This document shows, one piece after another, positions 1 to 13,488 of a stretch of 64,000 nt of DNA. Source of the DNA: Luffa acutangula (lineage: Eukaryota; Streptophyta; Magnoliopsida; Cucurbitales; Cucurbitaceae); contig CM072092.1 in NCBI GenBank assembly GCA_036850905.1, forward strand, positions 4,402,001 through 4,466,000. Reading direction: 5' to 3'. Numbering within the stretch: the first letter of the stretch is position 1; every line of letters begins with the position of its first letter. The notes under the pieces are model-generated. The model was given only the letters and a program-made list of their open reading frames with translations, was not told the origin of the DNA and did no database searches. A program made the translations under genes and the position numbers.

Positions 1-573
1 AACACTTGTTAGTACAATTGATAAGTGGCAAACACTCGTTGTACAAAGTCAATATAGGTTCATATCAAACACTTGTTAAGTATACTAAATGACAAATAAT
101 AATAAATTTTAAGACTGAAATACATAAGCATACAAATGCATAAACTTATTGATTTTGAATTTCCTTGTATAAAAATGATATATATTTTACTAAACATGTT
201 TGTGTCCTAGATTTTAAAAAAATGACGTGTCACCGTGTCCATCTCATGTCGCATCCGTGCTTTTTAGAGCCTCTCTCTGACTATGGGCCTTTATAAAATC
301 ATTGACACAAATCTATTCTAGTAAAGAGATAGATAAAAGAATAGAAACTTAGAGATAAAAAATGAAAAATTAAACAATGCTTATCAATTTTTTACTTGGA
401 TAAACATGAAGGAAAAATCAACTACACACAATGTAATAAGATTAAACCGACCGAATGAGTGTAATTATTGCAAGGTGTACCAATTGAACACTCATTCATC
501 TAAGTAATGTGGGATTGAACAATTATCCAAAATGAAAAACTAAAAGTAACTAACTAGAGTAGAGTACGTCCAC

Positions 574-691
574 CTTTTGCACTTCGCTTGGACTTGCACA
601 AAGGACACTCAACATATCTCGTTGAGCTGAATGATAGCATTGTTCCACACAAATTGCAAAACAAAAAGTCATGCCGACGAGAATAAGCCAT
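574..691 (-). CDS. RPA12: RNA polymerase I subunit RPA12-like, first coding exon (partial gene)
   Basis: Reading the minus strand from the ATG at 691 gives 39 codons that start MAYSRRHDFLFCNLCGTML and continue with ECPLCKSKRSAK. This is the N-terminal zinc ribbon (CxxC...CxxC) of the small Pol I subunit A12.2/RPA12, which helps RNA cleavage and termination in the nucleolus. The exon ends at 574 with a GT donor (GTGGAC). From memory, plant homologues change exon at about this residue. No following exon (the linker and the C-terminal ribbon) is visible in positions 1-573, so the gene either continues past the left edge or is truncated. A plausible acceptor lies at 722-723, making the exon 574-721 with a 30-nt leader. 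A non-coding first exon probably lies near 1840-2000. A truncated copy is the alternative. Confidence 0.72.
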
Positions 692-775
692 GAAGGGCCC
701 TTGCTGCTTCTCCAATAGCTTCTAACGAACAATGCCCATGCAAAAAGAGAAAAGTTAGAATAATTAGACGTTCAA

Positions 776-1200
776 TTTTTTTTTTTTATGAATAAACCAA
801 CTTTTAGTTTCATTAAGAAAAAACGAAAGAATACAAAGACATCCAAAAAAGCAAGCCCACAAAAGAGACTCCTTTTAAAGGAATGATCGTCGATCAAGAA
901 TGATAATGTCTAGAGAATAATTACAAAAAGACTTGGACACCGAGTCAAAGAGAAACATAGAACCTAGTAAGGACCCACGCAAAAGAAAGGTCCCTTTCAA
1001 GGCCACGAAACACTCTATTATTTCTCTCATCCCACGATTAGACGTAAACGACAAATAAGAGATTGAAGCAATACTAAAACTCTAAAAGAGAAGAAATTTG
1101 AGCATCAAAGGGTGGTCGAATTGTGATAGCAAAAAGGGGATTTGGTGAACAGATTTCCCAAAGAAAACGGGCTATAGAAGAAGCGAATAAGGAAATGAAT
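776..1200 (-). mobile_element. 3' end fragment of a LINE inside the RPA12-like intron
   Basis: Read on the minus strand, this piece carries a broken reading with ERNNRVFRG, the motif typical of the end of the zinc-binding (zf-RVT) domain of plant LINEs. A short 3' tail with TCTTAATGAAACTAAAAG follows, then a poly(A) run (the T-run at 776-787 on the plus strand). Stops interrupt every frame, so it is dead. Its 5' limit is uncertain. Confidence 0.5.
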
Positions 1201-1839
1201 AACCGGAGGCAATTAACAAAGTTTTAGAAGAAATTGGCGCTTCATTTAGAACCAGTCAATAAACAAAAACAGCAATGGAAAAGAAAGAGGAACCCCATGT
1301 CCACAATAGACTAAGATATCCAAAAACTTTGCAGTCGGAACCTCAAAGGACCTCCTCATAACAAGTAGTAAGCTCAATTTAGTCAGTTTGACAGGCTCAA
1401 ACTTTCCCACTTATCAACTATCCATATTCTACATTCCTGCTAACATTATTGAATCCCAGGAAAGAGCTTTCACAGCACCTGGGATGAACTATGGATCAAT
1501 AATCAATCGACCTTAATGAAATCTTGCTAGTGCAGAAAGGGAGTAGAATGCCCTTTCCCTCAATGAAAACAAGATAGTTTCATTCTCAAACAAACTAAAC
1601 ATCGGCGAGTTTTGGTTTTGGAAGCTTGAACCCTCCGGGGGCGGGAACAGAACTGTAAACTGGTTCGGTTTGGTTCGCCCATGCAATCCTGGGATCGAAC
1701 CGAACGCTCCAGTGTGTGGAGACGCATAGAACCGCTCGGAAATACGGACCGGACAGAAGCCAAAGCGACCATCAAAATTAACGCAACCAATTCCAGTAGA
1801 CATTGAAGGAAGAGAAACAACGAAGAGTTTACTGTTTAC

Positions 1840-2060
1840 CTACAGACGACTAGTCCGGGCGAGGTCCAGTGAAAAGCTGCAGCGAGCGGCGACGGCGGCG
1901 GAGACGGCGGTGAGGGGTCTGAAAAATCACAGAGGCCTGAGGAAAGAACGGGCGAGTAGGGCTTTGCTTTTTTCGCTTTTTGGTTTTTGTTTTTCCTTCC
2001 TAAAAACAGAGTTTTGCATTGTTTCCCAAAATGCCACAATTGGGCTGGGCCTGCAAATAG
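1840..2060 (-). promoter_or_regulatory. Putative leader exon and promoter of the RPA12-like gene
   Basis: On the minus strand a GC-rich segment (about 2000 to 1840) ends in a good donor, CTGTAG|GTAAAC. It is preceded by GGCCCA/AGCCCA motifs (about 2040-2056) and an AAAGCCCTA telo-box-like motif. That combination is typical of plant genes for ribosome and nucleolar functions. It would be spliced to the acceptor at 722-723 across a 1.1-kb intron. ORFs read through this region look like intron and leader shadows. The assignment is inference from position and motifs. Confidence 0.45.
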
Positions 2061-2159
2061 TAAAATTTCCGAAAGAGAATTCGTAGTGGCTGACAAATAA
2101 GAATTATATAATAAATTATATAATTTCAAATACTGCACGATCTATCCATCCGAATACAT

Positions 2160-2345
2160 TACTAATAGATACTGATAGACTCTGGTTAATTATAATCTGT
2201 CTTATAATACTTCAATTATCAGAGTTTATCAGTGATAGACTGTGATTCATTAATCACTAATAGATTTTGATTAATCGGAGTCTATCAGCGATAGACACTG
2301 ATAGACTCTGAATAATCGGAGTCTATCAGTGATAGACCCGGATAA
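2160..2345. repeat. Degenerate minisatellite of GATAGACTCTGATTAATCGGAGTCTATCAG-type units
   Basis: The segment repeats variants of 'TCTATCAGTGATAGAC' and 'GACTCTGATTAATCGGAGTC', both partly palindromic, about five times with substitutions. The clearest dyad is at 2321-2337. It lies 150 bp upstream of the RPA12-like leader. Confidence 0.75.
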
Positions 2346-3354
2346 AATCTGACAACAACTTTTTGGTCTTGTATAATTAATTGTGCTATATATGTAATTA
2401 GTTTGCAATTATGCTATATTTGCTATTAATTTGGTCCAATTTGTCATATATGCAACTATTCTTTCCTAAAAACAACTAGTTAAATGGCCATTTTTAAAGG
2501 ACTGTTTTGAAAAATGACCATCCAAATTTTTTAGTATGTTCTTGTTGGCGGTTTTTGCATGTATATTGTGTGTGTATAGTTATGACTCTTCATAGTAATC
2601 AATAATTTTTTTAGTTTTTTTTTTTTTTTGAAAAAATATTTTTTTAGTTTATATGATGATGATGTTGTAGTATCCCATAATTGGAAACTTATGCATTTTT
2701 TTTTGTAATTTCCACGATTTTTAACTTAAACAGAGTTGAGCTAAGCTCATGTTGGCCAAAATTATTGGAGAGTTAATTTGGAAACCTTGACGTAATTATT
2801 AAATCACATTAATTTCCAGAAAAAATGAGAAATAAATTATTGTCGTGTGGACATTGAATTATATTTGGGATTAATCTAGCTTTAAAATTTAAAGCAAGCA
2901 TTAAATGTGGATCATAGATATTAGATACTTGGAGTAGGTAAGGAAGTTAGATTCTAATTTTGTCTCATGTTATCATATTTATTAAATGAAATTAGAGGAT
3001 ACAATGATAAATGCACATTAAATAGGTGTCTCATTTACTATGTTCGAATGGATAAATCACCATCTCTTTAAAACAATTGATATTTGATAAAGAAATAAAA
3101 AAAAATTGTATTTATTGATTATGAGAACGACAGTTACATTAAATAATTTATAACTCAAATTAAATTAAAAATCATTTGAGTAAGAAATATCACTTGCACT
3201 ATATTAATTTTAGTTTTTCCTTTTCGTGTTTTGGACTACATAGTCTACTTGAGTGTTCGGAAAACTTTCAAATAAACATGTTATGACTAATCAAGTGGTA
3301 TGAAAGTTGTTGTCACATTAAGCAAATAGTTCTATTAAGTGGTTTAATGTGACA

Positions 3355-3445
3355 TTTCCATTTTTTATCAAGGAGGATTCGAACCCATGACCTTTTGGTC
3401 ATAAACGCACACATTTTATGTCAGTTGAATTATGTTCTTGTTGGT
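3355..3445 (-). repeat. Degraded tRNA-derived SINE
   Basis: The minus strand reads GAACATAATTCAACTGACATAAAAT (A-box-like) and, about 40 nt later, GGGTTCGAATCC (B box), followed by an A-rich tail. The layout matches the better copies at 34783 and 56277. Confidence 0.5.
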
Positions 3446-4508
3446 GTGTTACTTGTTTATTTATGACCGCGAGTCTTTTAATATAGATCATATTATTACT
3501 TAAGTCAAATTACAAATTTAATCCTTGAACTTTCAAGTTTAAGTTTATTTTTATTCCAATAAAAAAAATTAAGTTTATTTATTTATTTTAGTTTATCTTC
3601 TATTATTTCTCTTATTAGTATCAGTTGTACCTTTGACTATTTATTATAATCTTGCTATCAATAAAATTCAATGCAAGTTTTATTTACTCTCCAGGTTTTA
3701 TTATAATCTTGGATTACATTTTAATTTAAATGTTTTTCAAGAATGCATTCCTTAAAAAACATTTTGTATAAAAATTGTTTAGAATTTATTTTTTTTTTTA
3801 ACAAAAAATTGTTTAGAATTTAAACACTCATGTGTTTGGTTACATTTACTTATTAATGTTTTTATACACAAGTTATTGTATACTTTCAAACTCTTTTTTA
3901 AAAAGTTGGTTTCAAGTGTTTCTCTCAAAATGAGTTATTTTTCAATCTCATTTTCTAATAAATAATTTTTAGTGGTTGCCAAACACTACAGATTTTTCCA
4001 AAACGTACTTTTTTTTTCTTCAAAATTAAACACTTGAAAAGTTAAACCAAACACACCCTAATATGGCATCAGAAGTGTTTCTTCATATTTGATATTTGAG
4101 AGTATTATTATATTTTTGCACAATTCTTCAATGGCTACTGATCCTTCAACAAACTCTATTTCTTCTTCTTCCACAAATCAACCTCTACCAGTTAATTGGT
4201 TATTATTTTCTTCACCATTTTGACAACACAAGTCTTGTTCTCGTATTTGATCTTCTAACCGAGTCCAAATTTTAAGAAGTGTCTATTAGGTGTTCTTAAA
4301 CATTCGATTTTGTGTTTAATAAGTCTCATGGCTTTCAATTTTGTGTTTAATAGATTGTTAATTTAAATATTATCAAATGTGTCAAGAACTTACGAGACAC
4401 AATCAAAAGCTTAGATCTCATTTGATAACCATTTGATATTTAAAATTATGTTGGTTTTCTCACAATTTCCTTACATTGATTTTCATCTTTGCTATACACT
4501 TATTTTAA

Positions 4509-4831
4509 GGCCCCATTTGATAACCATTTCGTTTTTTTTATTTTATTTTTGAAAATTAAGCATATAAACATTATTTTTACCGACAAGCTTCCTTGTTTTT
4601 TTTATCTACATCATTTCCTATGTTTTTAAAAACCAAGCCAAAGTTTGAAAAAAAAAAAAAAAAAAAAACAATAGTTTTCAAAAACTTGTTTTTGTTTTTT
4701 GAATTCGACTAGGAACTCAAATGTTTTCTTAATAAATATGAAAATCATTGTAGGAAGATTGTGAGATTATAGGCTTAATTTTCAAAAATCAAAAACCAAA
4801 AACCAAAAACGAAAGGATTATCAAACGGGCC
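4509..4831. mobile_element. MITE-like foldback element, TTTGATAACC family
   Basis: The element starts GGCCCCATTTGATAACCATT and ends with the inverse, ...GGATTATCAAACGGGCC. The inverted termini match over about 27 bp with few mismatches, and the interior is A/T runs. It has no ORF. A partial reverse copy follows at 4832-4975. Related copies lie at 6580-7000, 10676-10915 and 40960-41233. Confidence 0.7.
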
Positions 4832-5128
4832 TTAGTTTTCAAATTTTGATTTGGTTTTTGAAAACATATGAAAAAAAGTGATATAACAAAACAAAGAAAC
4901 TTATAGGTGGAAGTAGTGTATATAAACTTAATTTTCAAAAACCAAAAACTCAAATGATCAACAAAGAGAGCCTTGGACACATATTTGACATTTTCAAAAC
5001 CATGAACTTATTAAACATAAAATTGAAAGCTCATAGACTGAATAGATTTTTTTTTAACTTCATAGACGTATTACACACAAACACGAAAGTTCATAACTAA
5101 ACTTATAACTTAATCTATTGTTTATATT

Positions 5129-5690
5129 TGGTATAGGTAATTTTGGGCCATCTCAGAATCCAATGAGTAGTCGAAGACAACGCGACTCGAAACTGAAGAC
5201 ACAACCCAAAAATGTACCCCAAAGGGGAAATGGGCCACAGGGTTGGGCCAAGGTCGAAGGGATTGGGCCTTGGCCCAACCCCGCTCGGACCCGGCTCATG
5301 ACCGAGGCCGACCCTCAACCCACTTGTGCGGGTTGAGTTTCCTCCCTTCTGCTCGGTCCCTAAAGTCTTTTGGCTGCCCCGGTTCAACCTGGTTAAACTC
5401 GTATCGTCTTCCAACGCTTAAAAACCCTAAAAAGGGCAAAGGTATATAAACCTCTTCTTCAACCTTGGAGAAGGAATCCGAAAACTGTCTCTTCCCATCC
5501 TCTAGCTCTCTGGTTTTGCTCAGATTTCCTTCGATTACTGACTTAAGCATCGAAGGCGATGTGACAAGCACCACACCGGTGTGCATATTCCCCTTGTTTT
5601 GCAGGTCACATCTTCCCCTTCAAACAAATTTACCGTTGGTGTCACATGAATGTCAGGTGAGTTTTTCATGTCCGGATTTTAGCATCAACA
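5129..5690 (+). mobile_element. Solo LTR (562 bp), probably Ty3/gypsy type
   Basis: The segment begins TGGTATAGG, ends ATCAACA and is flanked by a perfect 5-bp target-site duplication, ATATT (5124-5128 and 5691-5695). It is much more GC-rich than its surroundings. It carries a TATA-like GGTATATAAAC near 5441 and, downstream, a stretch (GACTTAAGCAT, GCACCACACCGGTG) of the kind often seen in the R/U5 part of plant gypsy LTRs. No internal retrotransposon sequence is attached, so LTR-LTR recombination removed it. Open frames of 70-100 codons across it are chance. Two relatives lie at 15896 and 26061. Confidence 0.88.
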
Positions 5691-6579
5691 ATATTCGAAC
5701 CTTTACTTGATGTACACTCGAGATCTTGATCTTAGATATTAAAAAGCAATGAGCAACCACAAATACAATTTTTCATGTTCCAAAAACCAAAAGATCGAAA
5801 ATGCATTCTCCATCTCCATCTACATCTATTAAAAAAAAAAAAAAAAAAAACATAAAATAAAAGTGATAGGTAGAAGGTGAAAGTGAAATATTAGGAATAA
5901 TTTGAATAAATATTGAATTCATTATTGTGTCACGTCTATTTGTCTTTGGCTCTACATGGAAAACAAAAATTCCCCAACCTTTTTTAAAGGGCGAATCTAG
6001 AGACCCAAAATCAGAATAAATAAATAAATGCAACTAAATGCTATTTAGAAAATAGTTTATTTAAAAAAAAAAAAAAAAAATCAAAATAGAAGACATGTGG
6101 GGGGAATCCCGACTTTCGAAGCGGCGTTTGTGAATCTCGTGAGTGATTCCCCGCAATCAGTGGGATTCAATTTGCTCTTTGTCTCTTCATTTCCTTTCCC
6201 TTTCTACTTTTTCCTATCTTCACATGATTCCTTCTCTTCCTTATCCTTTTCAAATATCTAACATGTTACCATAATTTACGAGTTTAATCTCTAAACGTTT
6301 CTAAACTTTCAATTTTATGTTTAATAAATTTTTTAACTTTCAATTTTGTATATGGTAAGTTATTGACCTCCCCAACAATTTTTAAGATTTATGAGTCTAC
6401 TAGATACAAAATTGAATTTTATATCTAATAGATCAACTCTCTGTTTCGTTTGATAACCATTTGATTTTTTGTTTTTAAGTTTATAAATATTACTTCCACT
6501 TTAAGTTCTTTATTTTTTGATATACCTTCTTCCACATGTTTTAAAACACCAAGTTGATTTTTAAAAACTAAAAAAGTAT

Positions 6580-7000
6580 GACCCATTTGATAACAATTTG
6601 ATTTTTTGTTTTTTGTTTTTTAAAATTAAGTTTATACACCCCTACTTTCACTATTTGTTTTAATATCTACCTTCTCCCTTGTTTGCAGAAAGAGTCAAAT
6701 TTTGAAAAAAAAAAAAAAAAAAAAACTTCAAAAACTTATTGATGGTTTTTGGAATTTGACTTGGAATTCAAATGGATCTTTAACAAAAATAAAAACTATT
6801 GTAGGAAATTTGAGAGAAAACAAGCATAATTTTCAAAAACAAAAAACTAAATGGAGTTGTAGGTTTCAAATATTTGTTTTTGTTTTTAAAATTTAGTTAA
6901 GAATTCAAGTGTGTCGTTTTAAAAAAATGAAAACCGTGATAAAAAAATTTGGAAAAAAACAAGTCTAATTTTGAAAAATAAAATAGTTATCAAACCACAC
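6580..7000. mobile_element. MITE-like foldback element, TTTGATAACC family
   Basis: It starts GACCCATTTGATAACAATTTG and ends with the inverse GTTATCAAACCACAC. A partial copy of the same left end (CGTTTGATAACCATTTG) lies just before it at about 6446. There is no coding content. Confidence 0.55.
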
Positions 7001-7856
7001 TAATTTTTTAAAATATTAAATATATCATTTAACTTTATTTCATTGATAATATTGGCATCGTGATTTTTGAAGACCGTGTCCTTTATGTACAATCTGCCTA
7101 AAAAAATAAAATTAAATTTGTATTTAATTGGACTGAGTTAGCTTTAACTGAAACTTTTTAATTGTAAAATTAAAGCCTTTAAATTTGAATAAATGGTAAA
7201 GTAAAATGCTATTTACTATTTTTTTTTTTTATAACAAGGTAAATTTATGTTTCTTTTAGAGGTCTATGATTAGACTATTTCTGTGATTTAGAAAACTTTT
7301 TGGCCGCTAAACTTTATAGTTTAGTTACAATTTGACATTTTTTGTTGCGTAAAATTATTTTAATGTCAGCTTTGAGCATAAAAAAATCACAAAAACAAAC
7401 TATTTCTGAGCGAGTTTATTTTTAAGAAGTTAAAATAATTATTAAACCGATTCTAAGAATAATTTTAATTATTGACTAGGAAAGTTGAAGATCAATCTCT
7501 TTTTATTTATTTTGAAAAAGATTAATGATTGGTTTCGAGTGGATATAAAATATAATACAATAAACCTTATTGTCAAAAAAAAAAAAAAAAATACAATAAC
7601 CCTTTTTTAGTACTAAAATATAATAATTAAAACGTTTAATTAGAGTAAGGCACGTCTATTCTTTGACCTCAAGAATGTTGCTGGCCACGTTCCATTGATT
7701 TTTCAATAATAATAATCAGAACAGTAATAATACTAAATATAATCATAATAATATTTTTTTAAATATATATGTTTATATATATATATATATATGCAATCAT
7801 AATAATAATTTTTAATTTTTAAAATAATAGATCATAAATCAAAAGCAAAATATTCA

Positions 7857-7938
7857 AAATTGACAATAAGTGAAGTAATTCATCTATTTTATAAATTGTG
7901 AGGTTTCCATTCATCTTTTCAATGTGGGATCCTCAACA
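7857..7938 (-). repeat. TRIM LTR fragment
   Basis: The minus strand from 7938 reads TGTTGAGGATCCCACATTG and continues like the 113-bp LTR described at 38626, but it stops early. No primer-binding site or internal region is attached. Confidence 0.6.
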
Positions 7939-8657
7939 AATTTCACACACATTTAACGAGTAAATATAAAATTTTGAGTAAGTTTGGCGATAAAATTGGA
8001 ATAGAATTTTAGATATAAAGAAGCTTTAATGATTTTCAAGTAATTAAAAAGATGTATTTTTATTAATTTAAAGGTACAATTAAAAGGTATTTATATTTAT
8101 AATTTAAAAGCCTTTTTCATAAATAAACAAATAAAGACAAAAGTTATAATTTAGCCACAACAATATGGGGTCTAAAGTGCTATTTTTTAATTAGCACTAA
8201 CAACCAATTTTTGAGATTTAATCATTGCTTTCATAAACTTAGGTCTCTTTTTTTTAGTACTCAATATCCAATACAATTAGTAGTTACAAATTTAGCTTAC
8301 ACTATAACTTTTATTTTTTACGTTTGCCATAAGTTTGTCCATCTTTATGAATTTGACACTAAAAATTTATATATACATTTACATTAAGAAAAAAAATATA
8401 TATTATATTATCATTCAAAACATATATATACCACAGGAAGAATCTTTGATGTTTGTCTATTTGATCTCTCAAGTTTTAATAAGTTTCTTTTTTCTCCTTT
8501 TAGTTCAACAGGTAGGATGGAGATTCAAACACATAACCTTTTAGTTAGGTTATAATGTTTTATCCCGTTAACTACATTAGATTTTAATACATTCTATAAT
8601 TGATCTATTGTCACCATTAAATGTTAAAGGAAAAAAGATCAAGTTAATAATTGCATC

Positions 8658-8730
8658 GCCAAAGCGAGCCTAACTCAACAGTAATTGACATGTACTCTCG
8701 ACCGTGAGGTCATAGGTTCAGATGATTTAT
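8658..8730 (+). repeat. Truncated SINE
   Basis: GCCAAAGCGAGCCTAACTCA followed by GGTCATAGGTTCAGA matches the head and B-box region of the SINE family at 34783. The tail is missing. Confidence 0.55.
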
Positions 8731-9439
8731 AACTACTTTCACTCTCTTTTATTTAAAATCAACTCATATTCACCTAAGAGAAATTATCATTTCTCCCAAA
8801 ATCCCACTAAGGAAGAAAGAAAAGTGATCACTCACATAATTCCTTTTAAATAAGTAGAGATATTGTCGAAAAGTTATACTATCCATTTCATTCAAATATT
8901 TTTCTTTCCAAAAGAAGTCTTATACACATGTGAAAATTATATATCAATGGTCTTTAAGCCGATTCCTAACCGGAGGGTTAAACTGAGGTTTTAAGTGTTA
9001 CAACCCCTAAAGTTTAGAGGTATAAATAGATTTTTTCCTAAAATTAAAATCACAAAGGAAAGAGGAAAAATGAGGGCATAATATATCTCATTAACAAGTA
9101 ACATCCACATAAAATGACAAAAATGAAATTATTATATATAACTCAAATGACAATTAGGTAAAGACATTTTTCAAAAAAAAAAAAAAGATAGTTAGGTAAA
9201 GAAAGTTCTTTTTTTCTCTCGAAAATACAATAGTAAGAGTTCGAACCTACAACCATTATAGGGAGGTAAAGAAACTTCAACCAAATGTTGCTAGAAAAAT
9301 TCGACATTCAAGATCAAGGATGCCGAGCAACAAAAAGAACGAGTCATGTATCTTTCTCGTTAAACTATATGGACCAAATTAAAAACCCGAGTAAATAAAA
9401 AAATGAAAAAAAGTTTATATTTTTGAAAAAAAAAAAAAG

Positions 9440-9851
9440 AGAAAAAATGGGAAGTGGGTATTTGTGGTAGAAGGGGAGGCGCTATAGCTGGCAGAAGCTG
9501 GGGAAGGCCGGCGAGCGCTTCAACCGCATTTCACTTCTTTCCCCTTTTCCTCTCTCTCTCTCTATCTCTTCTTTCCCTTCTCTTTCTCTCTCTAATCCCC
9601 ATTTTCCTCCGATCTTTCTCTCTTTCTCTCTGCTCCTGCAATTTGGGATCTCTCCACTCTGCATTTCCCATTTCCCCCTTTCAAGAATTCAGATCCCACA
9701 TTCTTTGATTCGCCCTCTATTTCCAAACCCTTCAATGGAATTCTGTTCATTTTCCGATTCTTTCTGCTGGGCCTGATGAACAATCGATTCTGACTAAAAG
9801 GAGAAGAAGCTAGGCATTGTTGTTTTCGGGTTTGAGATCTGGTGCTTCGAG
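9440..9851 (+). promoter_or_regulatory. CT-rich leader of the ROP gene with two short upstream ORFs
   Basis: A pyrimidine-rich tract (about 9535-9650) of the kind common in plant 5' leaders precedes the start codon. Two upstream ORFs follow: 9735-9776 (13 codons) and 9776-9793 (5 codons). The stop of the first overlaps the start of the second in TGATG. The true transcription start is not known, and the leader could be spliced. Confidence 0.5.
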
Positions 9852-12403
<2,552 letters not shown>

Positions 12404-13488
12404 TCAGGGAAGACTGTTTTTGCTCGTGCCGAAAGAACGACGACTTCATGTACTCGCCTTTTTCTCAGCATATCTTTAATCCATGTCATCCCAAGGAAGC
12501 TGCAAGTGATAGATCGTATCGTATACGGTCCCAAGCTGACATTCCAAGATGCAAATAGAACAGTGATGATGTTTGTTTCTTATTTTGCAATCTGTTTGTT
12601 AGTGATGACCAACATTGCTAACCCCAATTTGTCTGTTTGAATTGTTCATGTATTAATGAGATACCTAAAAGAACTGCTCCCTGGGCATGAACATGATTAG
12701 TACTGGTAACATATATTGTCTAATTTCATTCACATGGTGATGATGATATCCATGACTTCTCTCCAATATGTACTAATTATGTTAGCTTACGTTTTACCTC
12801 GTCCCGACTTCGAACAAAACATCGAATCACATGTTGATACGGTTTATAGAGTTTGGGCTCGAAAAATTTGAATTACTTTGTGTTGATTTGTTAAAATTAG
12901 AACATGTTGTATCACAACTCGAGTTTTAAAACTGGTTAAGGCAGTCATTCTTCATACATCAATCATAAACTGAAATTTCAATTTCATTAATGATTTAAAT
13001 TATCAAACATTTATTTGAGAGGCAGAGTATATGCCAAAACCGCTTTAATGAGAGACATTCGCCTATGTCCTCAACATGTAATGAATCTGTTCAATGTTTG
13101 CAAATTGATGAACTATTTTATATCAATGTTTGCAGCATAAATCAAAATGTAATGAACATAGTTCCATCAACTGGTTAGATGTGTCTGGAGTGTAAGAATC
13201 TTCAATCTTAAAAGGCAAACAAAATCAGAGCTATATTTTGTCATCAACATGTATTGTTGATCTCTAAGCGTTACATTACATCATCTCTACATATCTCTTT
13301 GAGATAAAGAAGCTCACTATCTTAATTATCTTCATGGGAAGAATCACCAGCAGAATGCATCATCGCCCACAAGAGAGAACAAAATTGAATGTCAATTATA
13401 TTGATTCTAAAACAATTATAACGCCAAGGAAAAAGATTGTTCCTACCGGCGTACTGTACACATTACTCTGCAAGTAAAGAATTCAAAA
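12404..13488. other. Region between convergent genes (3' UTRs)
   Basis: It holds the 3' UTR of the ROP gene (probably to about 12660, near TATTAATGAGATA) and that of the minus-strand gene ending at 13489. I see no further gene or clear repeat. Confidence 0.55.

Larger units (their letters stand above)
2346..5128. other. AT-rich intergenic stretch with small repeats
   Basis: I see no gene here. It holds poly(T) runs, a degraded minus-strand SINE (3355-3445), a foldback element (4509-4831) and its partial neighbour (4832-4975). It also holds copies of a dispersed motif of the kind 'cttattagacacaaaattgaaag', which recurs near 6300, 21450, 38300 and 55450. Confidence 0.6.
5691..9439. other. AT-rich intergenic stretch upstream of the ROP gene
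   Basis: No gene is visible. It contains short foldback and MITE material (6440-7000), a TA microsatellite (7773-7792), a TRIM LTR fragment (7857-7938), SINE fragments (8500-8575 minus, 8658-8730 plus) and long A or T runs. Confidence 0.6.

Noticed and set aside
1513..1803. 96-codon minus-strand frame
   Set aside because: It starts within the presumed intron just after a good donor at 1839. It has no recognisable domain, and an overlapping frame is equally open.
2321..2337. tetO-like operator, suggesting bacterial regulation
   Set aside because: It is one unit of a local plant minisatellite, and there is no TetR or bacterial context.
5115..5710. Several overlapping open frames of 70-100 codons on both strands
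   Set aside because: They lie entirely within the solo LTR (TSD ATATT), have no domain, and reflect the higher GC content.
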